Source: Bordetella pertussis 18323 (GTDB taxonomy: Bacteria; Pseudomonadota; Gammaproteobacteria; Burkholderiales; Burkholderiaceae_B). Taken from it: a stretch of DNA of 64,000 bases. Shown here one piece after another: positions 37,999 through 47,455 of this stretch. The stretch spans positions 3,472,001 to 3,536,000 of the forward strand of contig NC_018518.1 of NCBI RefSeq assembly GCF_000306945.1, in the 5' to 3' direction. The notes below the pieces were generated by a model. That model had not been told where the DNA came from. It saw only the letters and a list, made by a program, of their open reading frames with translations, and searched no databases. Numbering within the stretch: position 1 is the first letter of the stretch; each line of letters opens with the position of its first letter. Made by a program: the position numbers and the translations under genes.

Positions 37999-39255
37999 TC
38001 AGCGCGCGGTTTGGGCGTCCAGTTCGTCGATAACGTTGCGCCGCAGCCGCAGCAGCCATAACCCGGGCAGCGCGATGAGGACGGTGACGATGAAAAAGCC
38101 CGGCCAGTCGAGCCACTCGACCAGCACCGGCGTCAGCGGCCCGGCCAGGTAGGTGCGGCCCACCGCGGCCAGCGCCGACAGCAGCGCGAACTGCGTGGCC
38201 GAGAACTGCTGGCGGCACATCGCCATCAGCAGCGCCACGAAGGAGGCCGTGCCCAGGCCGCCGCACAGGTTCTCGACGCCGACCGCCAGCCCCATCAGGT
38301 AGAGGTTCTTGGGGCTGACGGCGATCAGCCAGTAGCCCAGGTTGGAGACGGCCTGCAGCAGGCCGAACGCCATCAGCGAGCGGTACAGGCCCCAGCGCGT
38401 CATGATGGAGCCGCCGGCCAGCGCGCCGACGATGGTGGCGGCCAGGCCCAGCACCTTGTTGACGGTGCCGACCTCGGTGGCGCTGAACCCGGCGCCGCGC
38501 AGCAGGAAGGTGGTGGACAGCGCGCCGGCGAAGGCGTCGCCCAGCTTGTACAGGACGATCAGCAGCAGCATGTCGATGGCGCCGCGGCGGCTGAAGAACT
38601 CGCGAAAGGGTTCGACCACCGCCGCGCCGAGATCGCGCGGCGGGTTGGCCGGCCGCTCGGGCTCGGGCGCCCATAGCGTGCCCAGCGCGCACGCCAGCAT
38701 CAGGCCGCCCATCAGCACATAGGTGTTGCCCCAGCCCAGCCAGCGATCGGCCACGATGAGCGCCAGGCCGCCGGAGACGATCATGGCCAGCCGGTAGCCC
38801 ATGACCCGCATCGCGGCCCCGGCGCCGCGCTCTTCCTGGCGCAGCACATCGGTGCTGTAGGCGTCGAAGGCGATGTCCTGCGACGCCGACAGGAAGGCCA
38901 CCAGCACCGCCACCAGGGCCAGCGGCAGCAGGGCCGAGCCCGGCGACAGCATGCCCATCACCATGATGGCGGCGGCCAGCAGCACCTGGGTCAGCAGCAT
39001 CCAGCCGCGGCGGCGCCCCAGGAACGGCGGCACGTAGCGGTCGATGAGCGGGGCCCAGAGGAATTTCAGCGTATAGGCGGTGCCGGCCAGCGTCAGGAAG
39101 CCTATGCTCTGCAACGAGACGTTCTCGACCGTGGCCCAGGCCTGCAGCGTGCCGCTGCTCAGCGCCAGCGGCAGGCCGCTGGCAAAGCCCAGCACCAGCA
39201 GCGGCGCCACGCGGCGGTTGGTATAGACCTTGGTGGTTTCGGTCGCGGCGGTAAT
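37999..39255 (-). CDS. ampG: AmpG-type muropeptide MFS permease, possible ATT start
   Basis: This 12-helix MFS protein is similar to AmpG, which imports anhydro-muropeptides for recycling: FASGLPLALSSGTLQAW, KFLWAPLIDRY, SASQDIAFDAYSTDVL. The first canonical start is a GTG at 39210, inside the conserved N-terminus. A better placed start is ATT at 39255 (ITAATETTKVYTN), which has GGGAG eight bases upstream. This looks like an ATG that mutated to ATT or a natural rare start. IS481-4 lies about 45 bp upstream and separates it from metX-metW, with which ampG is often cotranscribed. Confidence 0.8.
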   Translation of the reverse strand: MTAATETTKVYTNRRVAPLLVLGFASGLPLALSSGTLQAWATVENVSLQSIGFLTLAGTAYTLKFLWAPLIDRYVPPFLGRRRGWMLLTQVLLAAAIMVMGMLSPGSALLPLALVAVLVAFLSASQDIAFDAYSTDVLRQEERGAGAAMRVMGYRLAMIVSGGLALIVADRWLGWGNTYVLMGGLMLACALGTLWAPEPERPANPPRDLGAAVVEPFREFFSRRGAIDMLLLIVLYKLGDAFAGALSTTFLLRGAGFSATEVGTVNKVLGLAATIVGALAGGSIMTRWGLYRSLMAFGLLQAVSNLGYWLIAVSPKNLYLMGLAVGVENLCGGLGTASFVALLMAMCRQQFSATQFALLSALAAVGRTYLAGPLTPVLVEWLDWPGFFIVTVLIALPGLWLLRLRRNVIDELDAQTAR

Positions 39256-39297
39256 GGCGGATCTCCCGTGGAACGACCGGTAGGCGCGCCGGTCCTG

Positions 39298-40248
39298 CTA
39301 GCTGTGAACTGTCAATAGGTTGTATTCGTCCAGGTTGAGTCTGGAGATGGGTACAGCGCGCCCGATGCCTTGGTGGGGTCGATGCCAGTTGTAGTGGTGT
39401 AGCCAGGATTTCATGGCATCGGCTCGGTGTTGGGAGTTCTGGTAGGTGTGAGCGTAAGCCCACTCACGCAAGGCCGACTGGATGAAGCGTTCGGCCTTGC
39501 CATTGGTCTGTGGGCGGTAAGGTCGGGTAAAGCGGTGCTTGATGCCCAGCTCATGGCACAGCGCGGCGAAGGCGCGGCTGCGAAAGGCCGAGCCATTGTC
39601 GGTGAGCAAGCGCTGGATGGTCACGCCCAGGCGCTGGTAGTAGGCCACTGCGTCCTTGAGGAACTGGACGGCGCTGGGGAAGCGCTCGTCGGGGTGGATG
39701 TCGGTGAAGGCCACGCGGGCGTGGTCATCGATGGCCACGAAGACGAAGTCCCAGCCGGCCCCCTCAACGGTATCGCGTCGGTTGCCCGTGACCCGGTGGC
39801 CAGGGCGCTGGATACGTCCCAGCTTCTTGATGTCGATGTGCAGCAGATCGCCGGGGGCCTGATGCTCGTAGCGCACCACCGGCTCGGCCGGCTCCAGGTC
39901 GGCCAGGTGCGACAGACCGGCGCGGGCCAGGACGCGGCTGACGGTGCTGGCTGACACGCCCAGCGCCTGGGCGATGCGCGCTTGGGTCAGCCGCTTGCGG
40001 CGCAGCTCCACGATAGCCAGCGCCTTGGCCGGCGCAATCGCTCGGGGCGAGACCGTCGGGCGCGAGGACGCATCGGCCAAGCCCGCCTGGCCCTGAGCCA
40101 GGAAGCGGCCCAGCCATTTGCGCACAGTCGGCGCGGTGACCCCATAGGCGCGGGCCGCTTCAGACACACAAACTTGATGGGCGATCAATTGCTGGACCAT
40201 TTCGAGTCGACGTAGGAAGGTCAATCGGGCATGCTTATGGGTGTTCAT
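39298..40248 (-). CDS. IS481 transposase, copy 4
   Basis: The 316-residue transposase has Ser at residue 29 where the others have Pro. The DDE residues are intact. It ends in Ser plus TAG from the GCTAGC target. Confidence 0.95.
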   Translation of the reverse strand: MNTHKHARLTFLRRLEMVQQLIAHQVCVSEAARAYGVTAPTVRKWLGRFLAQGQAGLADASSRPTVSPRAIAPAKALAIVELRRKRLTQARIAQALGVSASTVSRVLARAGLSHLADLEPAEPVVRYEHQAPGDLLHIDIKKLGRIQRPGHRVTGNRRDTVEGAGWDFVFVAIDDHARVAFTDIHPDERFPSAVQFLKDAVAYYQRLGVTIQRLLTDNGSAFRSRAFAALCHELGIKHRFTRPYRPQTNGKAERFIQSALREWAYAHTYQNSQHRADAMKSWLHHYNWHRPHQGIGRAVPISRLNLDEYNLLTVHS

Positions 40249-40345
40249 CCGGCCGGGCTCCTTGAGTGAACTGGGGGATCGGCGATTTCCAGTTTCTCAA
40301 ATCCGGTTCGGATGAACCATGCATACAACCTATTGAATCTTCACA
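39303..40345 (-). mobile_element. IS481 copy 4, between metW and ampG
   Basis: The 1043-bp element has exact GCTAGC duplications at 39297-39302 and 40346-40351, showing simple insertion. It is oriented with metX, metW and ampG. Confidence 0.96.
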
Positions 40346-40383
40346 GCTAGCGGATAGTAGCAATCCGCGCCGGCTTGCGGATG

Positions 40384-40998
40384 TCAGGACGCAGCGAAAC
40401 GATACAGCGCCAATGTACTGCGCCAACTGGGGAATACGCGGACTTCCCTGCCCTCGTTGAACGTGGCGCGCTGCAGGATGCGCAGGCCCAGGGTGCCGGC
40501 CAGATCCTCGAAATCGCGCAGCGTGCAGAGGTGGATGTTGGGCGTGTTGTACCACTGGTACGGCATCTGGCCGGTCACGGGCATGCGGCCGCGCAGGATC
40601 GACCAGCCATGCGGCCAGTAGCCGAAGTTGGGAAACGACACCACGCCATGGCGCGCCACCCGCGCCATTTCGCGCAGGATGTGCTCGGTACGGTGCATGG
40701 ACTGCAGGGTCTGCGACAGCACCACGGTGTCGAACTGCTGGTCGTCGAACAGCGCCAGGCCATCTTCCAGGTTCTGCTGGATGACCTCGACGCCGCGCTG
40801 CACGCAGGCGATCACGTAGTTGTCGTCGATCTCGACGCCGGCGCCGCGCACCTGGCGATGGTCGCGCAGGTACGCCAGCAGCGCGCCGTCGCCGCACCCC
40901 AGGTCCAGCACGCGCGAGCCGGGCTCGATCCAGCCGGCGATGCGCGCCAGGTCGGGCCGCAGGGCGGCGGGTTCGAAACGGGCCGAAACGGGGCTCAT
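40384..40998 (-). CDS. metW: Methionine biosynthesis protein MetW
   Basis: The 204-residue protein has a SAM-methyltransferase-like fold with [15 protein letters not shown] (motif I) and the MetW-typical [22 protein letters not shown] and [14 protein letters not shown]. MetW assists MetX in acylating homoserine in many Proteobacteria. It overlaps metX by 4 bp (ATGA), so the two are one translational unit. Confidence 0.93.
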   Translation of the reverse strand: MSPVSARFEPAALRPDLARIAGWIEPGSRVLDLGCGDGALLAYLRDHRQVRGAGVEIDDNYVIACVQRGVEVIQQNLEDGLALFDDQQFDTVVLSQTLQSMHRTEHILREMARVARHGVVSFPNFGYWPHGWSILRGRMPVTGQMPYQWYNTPNIHLCTLRDFEDLAGTLGLRILQRATFNEGREVRVFPSWRSTLALYRFAAS

Positions 40999-42242
40999 GC
41001 GGAATTTCCCTCCGGCGCGACGGCGCCGTTCAGGCCCAGTTCGCGCGCAATCCGTTCGTAGTAGCCGCGCACTACCGCGTGATAGCGCGCGTCATCCAGC
41101 AGGAAGGCGTCGTGGCCGTGCGGTGCGTCGATCTCGGCATAGGTGACCGGGCTGCCGTTCTTGAGCAGCGCGCGCACCATTTCGCGCGAACGCTCGGGCG
41201 GAAAACGCCAGTCGGTCGAGAACGAAACCAGCAGGAAATCGGCCGTGGCCGGCGCCAGCGCGCGCGCCAGGTCGCCACCGGTGGCGCGCGCCGGGTCGAA
41301 ATAATCCAGCGCGCGGGTGATCAGCAAATAGGTATTGGCGTCGAAATAGCGCGAGAATTTCTCGCCCTGGTAGCGCAGGTAGGACTCGACCTCGAATTCG
41401 ACATCGTAGCCATAGCGATAGGCGCCGTCGGCGGCCGGCTCGCGGCGCGTGCGGCCGAATTTCTCGGCCATGTCGTCGTCGGACAGGTAGGTGATATGGC
41501 CGATCATGCGGGCCACCGACAGGCCGCGCCCCGGCACCGTGCCGTGCGCGTAGTAGTCGCCGCCATGGAAATCGGGGTCGGTGATGATGGCGCGCCGCGC
41601 CACCTCGTTGAAACCGATGTTCTGCGCCGACAGGCGCGGCGTGCTGGCGACGACCACGCAATTGGCCACCCGCTGCGGGCAGGTGATGGCCCAGCTCAGG
41701 GCCTGCATGCCGCCCAGCGAACCGCCCATGACCGCGGCGAAGCGCTCGATGCCGAAATGATCCGCCACGCGCGCCTGGGCGCGCACCCAGTCTTCCACGG
41801 TCAGGACCGGGAACGCGGCGCCCCAGGGGCGGCCGGTGGCCGGATTGATGCTGGCCGGCCCGGTCGAGCCGAAGCACGAGCCCAGGTTGTTGACGCCGAT
41901 GACGAAGTAACGATTGGTGTCTACCGGCTTGCCGGGCCCCACCATGTTGTCCCACCAGCCGACATCCTTGGGGTTGTCGGCGGACACGCCGGCCACATGG
42001 TGCGAGGCATTGAGCGCGTGGCAGACCAGAACCGCGTTGGTGCGCTGCGCATTGAGCGTGCCGTAGGTCTCGATGGCCAGTTCGTAGCCATTGAGGGTCT
42101 GGCCGCTGGCCAGCGGCAGCGGTTCGTCGAAACGCAGGAATACAGGAGCAACGATGCCGGCGGAACCCACGGCCGAAGGCGTGGCGGCGACAGGGGCGGC
42201 GGCCATGGCAGGCAACGCCGGATTCAGGACAGGATTGGTCAT
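40995..42242 (-). CDS. metX: Homoserine O-acyltransferase (MetX, probably succinyltransferase)
   Basis: The 415-residue alpha/beta-hydrolase enzyme has the nucleophile Ser175 in GGSLGGMQ, Asp344 in TDWRFPP and His377 in APHGHDAF. It also shows [13 protein letters not shown] typical of MetX. It activates homoserine for direct sulfhydrylation to methionine. The first 30 residues (Ala/Pro/Val-rich) extend beyond the usual N-terminus. MetX/MetW pairs commonly use succinyl-CoA, but the acyl donor is not provable from these residues. Confidence 0.92.
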   Translation of the reverse strand: MTNPVLNPALPAMAAAPVAATPSAVGSAGIVAPVFLRFDEPLPLASGQTLNGYELAIETYGTLNAQRTNAVLVCHALNASHHVAGVSADNPKDVGWWDNMVGPGKPVDTNRYFVIGVNNLGSCFGSTGPASINPATGRPWGAAFPVLTVEDWVRAQARVADHFGIERFAAVMGGSLGGMQALSWAITCPQRVANCVVVASTPRLSAQNIGFNEVARRAIITDPDFHGGDYYAHGTVPGRGLSVARMIGHITYLSDDDMAEKFGRTRREPAADGAYRYGYDVEFEVESYLRYQGEKFSRYFDANTYLLITRALDYFDPARATGGDLARALAPATADFLLVSFSTDWRFPPERSREMVRALLKNGSPVTYAEIDAPHGHDAFLLDDARYHAVVRGYYERIARELGLNGAVAPEGNSA

Positions 42243-42405
42243 TCAGACCTCTTTAGCTGGATTTATAAGAGGCGCCCGCAAGCGGATCAGGCAAATCGGC
42301 GCCGAACAATGTGCGCAATTCTAGCACTGGCCGGAATCCGATGTTCGTGGCAGCATCGATATCTGCGATGCCTGCCGCGACGCGGCGCGTTTCCGGGACC
42401 TTCCG

Positions 42406-43330
42406 ATGGCCCATATCTACCTGGACGAACTGCAGCACCTGGCCGCCGCCGCGCTGGCGGCGGCGGGCGCCAACCCCGACATGGCCGAGAGCACGGCGCG
42501 CGCCCTGGTGCACGCCGACAGCCAGGGCCTGGTGCCGCAAGGCGTGGCGCGCGTGCCCGGCTACGCCGCCCACCTGCGCGTGGGGCGCGCCAAGGGCGCC
42601 GCCCGGCCCAGGCTGGCGCGCGAGCACGGCGGCACGGCGCTGGTCGACGCGGGTTCGGGCCTGGCCTATCCGGCCTGCGCGCTGGCGGCCGCGCTGGCCA
42701 TCGAACGGGCGCGCCAGCACGGCGTGGCATTCGTGGCGGTGGCCAACAGCCATCATTTCGGCGCCGCCGCCTACCACCTGGAGACCGTCGCCGCGGCCGG
42801 CCTGGTGGGCCTGGCCTTCGGCAACTCCCCGGCGGCCATGCCGGCCTGGGGCGGCCGGCGGGCGCTGCTGGGCACCAACCCGGTCGCGGCGGCCTTCCCG
42901 CGCCGCCGCGCCGCTGGAGATCAACCTGGCCCCGGGCGAGGCCACGCGCGGCCAGCTGATGATCGCCGCGCGCGACGGCGAGTCCATTCCGGAAGGCTGG
43001 GCGCTGGATGCCGAAGGCCGGCCCACCACCGACCCGCGCGCCGGCCTGGCCGGCACCATACTGCCCGCCGCGGGCGCCAAGGGAACCATGCTGGCGCTGA
43101 TCGTCGAACTGCTGGTGTGCAGCCTCTCCGGCGCGCGGTTCGGCTTCGAGACCGAATCGCTGTTCGACGACGACGGCGAGCCGGCGCGACTGGGCCAGGC
43201 CTTCCTGGCCATCGACCCGGCCGCGCTGGCCGGCACCGACACCTACCTCGAACGCGTGGAAACCCTCATCGAGGCCATGCTCCACGACGATGGCGTGCGC
43301 CTGCCCGGCGAGCGCCGCAGCGCGGCCACC
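42406..43330 (+). pseudogene. Malate/L-lactate dehydrogenase family (LDH2/YlbC type), frameshifted and 3'-truncated
   Basis: Reading frame 1 gives a good N-terminal part from ATG 42406 (MAHIYLDELQHLA, NSHHFGAAAYHLE, LGTNPVAAAFPRR). At about 42903-42910 similarity moves to another frame (APLEINLAPGEATRGQLMIAA, then GTILPAAGAKGTMLALIVELL). The change is equivalent to +1, or to a 5-bp loss if two residues are missing. The second part ends in DGVRLPGERRSAA, after which the antisense of the convergent AEC gene follows, so the last few dozen residues are deleted. The family uses NAD(P) to oxidise 2-hydroxy acids. This copy is not functional. Confidence 0.82.
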
Positions 43331-43980
43331 ACCGCGCCGGCGCGCATGCCATTGGCGGGAATCAGCGCCAGCGCGTGGCCCAGGCTCAGCAGCATCAGCG
43401 GCACCGTCACCGCCCCCAGCATGCGGCTGGTCGCGACCAGCCAGTCCGGCACCGGAATGTCCAGCGCGCGCAGGGTCACCGCGGCCACCGAGGCCAGCAG
43501 GACCGGGCTCTTCCAGCTGCCGGGCGTGTTGGCGCCGGGCAGCATGCGCACGGCGATCGTGTGCGTCACGAAGGAGTTGACCGCGAAGAACGCCACCGCC
43601 GCCGACAGCCCGGCGTCGCCGAACGCCAGTTGCGAAACCGGCAGGCCGAGATTGCCGGCGTTGGGCACGAAGGCGGTGGGCAGCAGCGTGCGCACCGGCA
43701 GGCCGAACAGCCGCAGCAGGCCGGCGCACGCCAGCGCGCAGGCCAGCAGCGCCAGCAGCGAGGCGCCGGCGATGGCCAGCAGCGCGCGGTCGTCCAGTTG
43801 CGTGGTGACGAAAGTGTGGAACACCAGCGCCGGGGTGGTCACCGTGGTGACCAGCATGGTGATGAACGTGCCGCCGAAGGGGTAATCGCGCTTGGCCCAA
43901 TAGGCGCCGATTCCCGCGCATGCCAGCAGGGGCAGCAGCAGCACGACGGCAGACCAGTAGAACTGTACGACGGCAAGCAT
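43315..43980 (-). pseudogene. AEC-family (auxin efflux carrier-like) transporter, 3'-truncated
   Basis: From ATG 43980 the protein starts MLAVVQFYWSAVVLLLPLLA and shows the first six or so helices of the AEC family, including the GNLGLPVS motif typical of MdcF/YfdV-like carriers. Similarity ends near 43330 (ALIPANGMRAGAVVAAL), whereas the family has about 300 residues. The rest, up to a chance stop at 43243, is antisense of the dehydrogenase gene. The 3' ends of both convergent genes were lost in one deletion. Confidence 0.78.
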
Positions 43981-44107
43981 GAACGAGGCTGGGCCTATTC
44001 AGATATGGATAAACGGCTTGATGCCGCCACGAATCGAGACTTGGCATGCCGGCGCGGCGCGCCGCATGATGGCCGGCCGCCCCTCATGGGCAAGGACGGG
44101 GTCCGCC

Positions 44108-44344
44108 ATGCCGCAACGCACCACCCTCACCCCGCGCGAGCTGGACTGCCTGCACTGGTCGGCGCTGGGCAAGACCAGCTGGGAAACCGCCCGCATCCTG
44201 GGCATCGCCGCGCGCACGGTCGATTTCCACCTGGCCAATGCCTGCGCCAAGCTGGGTGTGGCCAACCGGCGCGCCGCGGTGGCCCACGCCGTGCAATGCG
44301 GGCTGCTGCCGGCGCTCACCGCCGCAGCTCCACCGCATCGATGA
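44108..44344 (+). CDS. LuxR-type helix-turn-helix domain, short or N-terminally truncated
   Basis: The 78 residues form a clean GerE/LuxR DNA-binding domain: LTPRELDCLHWSALGKTSWE, ARILGIAARTVDFHLANA and KLGVANRRAAVAHAVQ. Autoinducer-type LuxR proteins have this domain after a 160-residue sensor, which is absent here. The upstream 110 bp hold only the divergent AEC promoter region. It is therefore probably a remnant, but stand-alone HTH proteins exist. An upstream in-frame start at 43979 adds 43 residues without similarity. Confidence 0.6.
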   Translation: MPQRTTLTPRELDCLHWSALGKTSWETARILGIAARTVDFHLANACAKLGVANRRAAVAHAVQCGLLPALTAAAPPHR

Positions 44345-44840
44345 ATTCGCGCGCCCGCTCGGCGGGCAAGGTCTGGCGGGTGCCGGCGGCCACGGCCTCG
44401 ATCAGCATGTCGTCGGTCGCCCACACCCGCGCCAGCAGCCAGTCGTCGCGCTCGCCCGGCGGGGCATGGATCTCGATGTCGGCGCCCGGCGCGGGCAGCG
44501 GGTCGGGCGGCTGGACTCCCAGGTTGGCGTACAGCGAGCGCGCCAGCGCCTCGCCCAGCGCGCGCCGGCGCGCCGGATCGGCCGCCACCTCGGGCGGCAG
44601 CGGCGCATGGCCGATGGCGAATACCGCCTGCTCGACCCGCGCGGAGGTCAGCGAAAACCGCAGCGGCACCTCGGCCAGGGCCAGGTCGCGGGTGTCGGTC
44701 TGCACCCGGCCGGGGAACGCCGCGCGCACGCGGCCATCGGCCACGTCGATCTCGCGCCAGTTGTAACTGGGCGAACAGGCGGCCAGCAGCAGCGCGGCGC
44801 AGCCGGCCTGCCACAGGATCCGCACGCGTTTCTTGAGCAT
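44316..44840 (-). CDS. Probable lipoprotein of unknown function
   Basis: The 174-residue protein has a type II signal: a basic start MLKKRVRILWQ, a hydrophobic core and LLAAC lipobox (Cys at 22), then SPSYNWREIDVADGRVRAAFPG. No family is recognised, although the arrangement resembles small periplasmic lipoproteins of about 170-180 residues in Bordetella and Achromobacter. The ATG at 44840 gives the best leader, and 44864 would add 8 residues. Its 3' end overlaps the LuxR-type gene by 29 bp on the opposite strand. Confidence 0.7.
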   Translation of the reverse strand: MLKKRVRILWQAGCAALLLAACSPSYNWREIDVADGRVRAAFPGRVQTDTRDLALAEVPLRFSLTSARVEQAVFAIGHAPLPPEVAADPARRRALGEALARSLYANLGVQPPDPLPAPGADIEIHAPPGERDDWLLARVWATDDMLIEAVAAGTRQTLPAERAREFIDAVELRR

Positions 44841-44901
44841 GAAACGAAACAGCGTTGAAATCATGGGTATGGGTTCGCTATCGACCTGCAGAGGCCTGAA
44901 A

Positions 44902-45454
44902 TTGTCGCCGATTTCATTTACTCCCGCCGCGGACGGCGTCAGCCTGGCCAATTACGCCTGGCCGGCGGCCCCGGGCGTGGCCGCGCCGCTGCCCGGCCCG
45001 GGCACGCCCAGCATATACCTGCTGCATGGGCTGAGCGAGCACGCCGGCCGCTACGAGCGCCTGGCCGGCTGGCTGGCCGCGCGCGGCTGGCGGGTGGGCG
45101 CGCACGATCACCGCGGCCACGGCCGCTCGGGCGGCCCCCCCGGCCGGCCTGGCCCGACCCGACGACCTGGTGCGCGACGCCACGCAGCGGCTGCTGGACT
45201 GGAGCCGCGACTGCGGACGCCCGCCCATCCTGCTTGGCCACAGCCTGGGCGCGCTGGTGGCGGTGCGGTTGGCGCAGCGGCAATGGGCGCCGCTGGCCGG
45301 CCTGGTGCTCAGTTCGCCGCCGTTTCGCCTGCGCATCCCGGCCTGGTCGCGCCCGGCGCTGACCTGGCTGGCGCGCCGCCAGCCCGAACTGCGCGTGCCG
45401 CACGGCCTGGCGCCGGCCTGCATTTCGCATGACCGCGCGGTCGTGGCCGCCTAG
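44902..45454 (+). pseudogene. Alpha/beta hydrolase (monoacylglycerol lipase-like), frameshifted and cut by IS481-5
   Basis: Frame 1 gives ISFTPAADGVSLANYAW, IYLLHGLSEHAGRYERLA and the conserved HDHRGHGRSGG. A run of seven C (45135-45141) then breaks the frame. With six C the protein would continue PPAGLARPDDLVRDATQRLL and reach the nucleophile elbow LLGHSLGALVAV. It ends ISHDRAVVAA with the TAG of the IS481 target, so the last third (including the catalytic Asp and His regions) is missing. The start may be TTG 44902 or ATG 44869. Confidence 0.85.
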
Positions 45455-46401
45455 CTGTGAACTGTCAATAGGTTGTATTCGTCCAGGTTGAGTCTGGAGA
45501 TGGGTACAGCGCGCCCGATGCCTTGGTGGGGTCGATGCCAGTTGTAGTGGTGTAGCCAGGATTTCATGGCATCGGCTCGGTGTTGGGAGTTCTGGTAGGT
45601 GTGAGCGTAAGCCCACTCACGCAAGGCCGACTGGATGAAGCGTTCGGCCTTGCCATTGGTCTGTGGGCGGTAAGGTCGGGTAAAGCGGTGCTTGATGCCC
45701 AGCTCATGGCACAGCGCGGCGAAGGCGCGGCTGCGAAAGGCCGAGCCATTGTCGGTGAGCAAGCGCTGGATGGTCACGCCCAGGCGCTGGTAGTAGGCCA
45801 CTGCGTCCTTGAGGAACTGGACGGCGCTGGGGAAGCGCTCGTCGGGGTGGATGTCGGTGAAGGCCACGCGGGCGTGGTCATCGATGGCCACGAAGACGAA
45901 GTCCCAGCCGGCCCCCTCAACGGTATCGCGTCGGTTGCCCGTGACCCGGTGGCCAGGGCGCTGGATACGTCCCAGCTTCTTGATGTCGATGTGCAGCAGA
46001 TCGCCGGGGGCCTGATGCTCGTAGCGCACCACCGGCTCGGCCGGCTCCAGGTCGGCCAGGTGCGACAGACCGGCGCGGGCCAGGACGCGGCTGACGGTGC
46101 TGGCTGACACGCCCAGCGCCTAGGCGATGCGCGCTTGGGTCAGCCGCTTGCGGCGCAGCTCCACGATAGCCAGCGCCTTGGCCGGCGCAATCGCTCGGGG
46201 CGAGACCGTCGGGCGCGAGGACGCATCGGCCAAGCCCGCCTGGCCCTGAGCCAGGAAGCGGCCCAGCCATTTGCGCACAGTCGGCGCGGTGACCCCATAG
46301 GCGCGGGCCGCTTCAGGCACACAAACTTGATGGGCGATCAATTGCTGGACCATTTCGAGTCGACGTAGGAAGGTCAATCGGGCATGCTTATGGGTGTTCA
46401 T
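45451..46401 (-). pseudogene. IS481 transposase, copy 5, inactivated at codon 94
   Basis: Codon 94 is TAG instead of CAG (position 46122 is A instead of G on the plus strand), splitting the frame into 93 and about 219 residues. The remaining sequence, including Asp139, Asp217 and Glu253, is unchanged, so the mutation is recent. The change also creates CCTAGG, a potential IS481 target, inside the element. Confidence 0.95.
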
Positions 46402-46498
46402 CCGGCCGGGCTCCTTGAGTGAACTGGGGGGTTGGCGATTTCCAGTTTCTCAAATCCGGTTCGGATGAACCATGCATACAACCTATTGAATCTTCACA
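45456..46498 (-). mobile_element. IS481 copy 5, with nonsense-mutated transposase
   Basis: The 1043-bp element is flanked by CCTAGC (45450-45455) and GGTAGC (46499-46504). The right flank even lacks the CTAG core, so this is a rearranged or mutated junction. The left neighbour is a hydrolase gene cut off at the insertion. Confidence 0.94.
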
Positions 46499-46570
46499 GG
46501 TAGCCGGGCGCTGTCTTGACACCGTCCGGCGGCAATCGTGAACATGGCTGCTCACTGCCAGGAGCCATGC

Positions 46571-47455
46571 ATGGGAACGCCCGTTCGCTATATCGACAAG
46601 ACCCGCGATTACTACCTGCCCCAGGGATACGAAAAACCATATCAGTGGGCGCAGTACGACGACGTGCCGTTCACCCCGCTGGGCAAGCCGCTGTCCGAAT
46701 GCCGTGTCACGCTGATTTCGACCAGCGAGATCTCCATCGTCGGAGACACGCACCCCGAGGACGAAACCCGCATGGGCATCGTCGGGGGCACGTACACCAT
46801 CCCGTCCAGCCTGCCGGCCAGCCAGCTCTACAGCCCGTCGCGCAGTTTCGACCAGGCCGCCACCACCCTGGAGGACGTGGACGCCTTCTTCCCCACCACG
46901 CACCTGCATGCGGCCGCGCAGGCCGGGCGCATCGGCGGGGTGACGCAACGGTTCCATGGCGTGTTTAACGCCTACAGCCAGCGCCGCACGCGCGAGCGCG
47001 ACGCGCCGCTCGTGCTGGAGCGCTGCAAGGAGGATGGCGCGGACGTGGCCATCCTGGTGCCGGTCTGCCCGGTCTGCCACCAGACCATCAGCCTGGTCAG
47101 TCGCCATCTCGAGGCCAACGGCATTCCGACCGTCATCCTGGCCGCGGCGCGCGATATCGTCGAGCATGTCGGCGTCGCGCGTGTCGTGCATACCGATTTC
47201 CCGCTGGGCAATCCGTGCGGCGAGCCCGGCAACGCCGCGCAGCAGCGCGAGATCCTCGAATACGGCTTCCAGCTGCTCGAACGCGCTTTCCTGCCGCGTA
47301 CCACCGTGCAATCGCCCATGCGCTGGTCGGCCGGCGAGGCCTGGAAGGACCTGGTCTTCACGCCCGAGCAGCCGTGGAAGAGCGGTGAAACCGAACAGGA
47401 CTGGCTGCGCAAGAAAGAGCTCTACAAGAAACTCAAACAGGAAGGCAAGGTATGA
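46571..47455 (+). CDS. Glycine/sarcosine/betaine reductase component B (GrdB)-family protein, Cys version
   Basis: The 294-residue protein resembles the C-terminal half of GrdB/PrdB-type selenoproteins: TLISTSEISIVGDTHPEDET, then GIVGGTYTIPSSLP, and VAILVPVCPVCHQTISLVSRHLE. GrdB enzymes use a selenocysteine with a Cys in a redox pair, and here CPVCH (Cys166, Cys169) takes that place. No UGA is present. AGGAG at 46558-46562 supports the ATG at 46571. Its stop overlaps a glutaredoxin gene (ATGA), followed by a CoA-transferase gene, so it may be a thiol-dependent reductase or lyase in organic acid metabolism. The substrate is unknown. Confidence 0.75.
   Translation: MGTPVRYIDKTRDYYLPQGYEKPYQWAQYDDVPFTPLGKPLSECRVTLISTSEISIVGDTHPEDETRMGIVGGTYTIPSSLPASQLYSPSRSFDQAATTLEDVDAFFPTTHLHAAAQAGRIGGVTQRFHGVFNAYSQRRTRERDAPLVLERCKEDGADVAILVPVCPVCHQTISLVSRHLEANGIPTVILAAARDIVEHVGVARVVHTDFPLGNPCGEPGNAAQQREILEYGFQLLERAFLPRTTVQSPMRWSAGEAWKDLVFTPEQPWKSGETEQDWLRKKELYKKLKQEGKV

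Noticed and set aside
45135..45141. Phase-variable C-tract controlling an active hydrolase
   Set aside because: The gene is truncated by IS481-5 within this sequence, so tract variation cannot restore a complete protein here.
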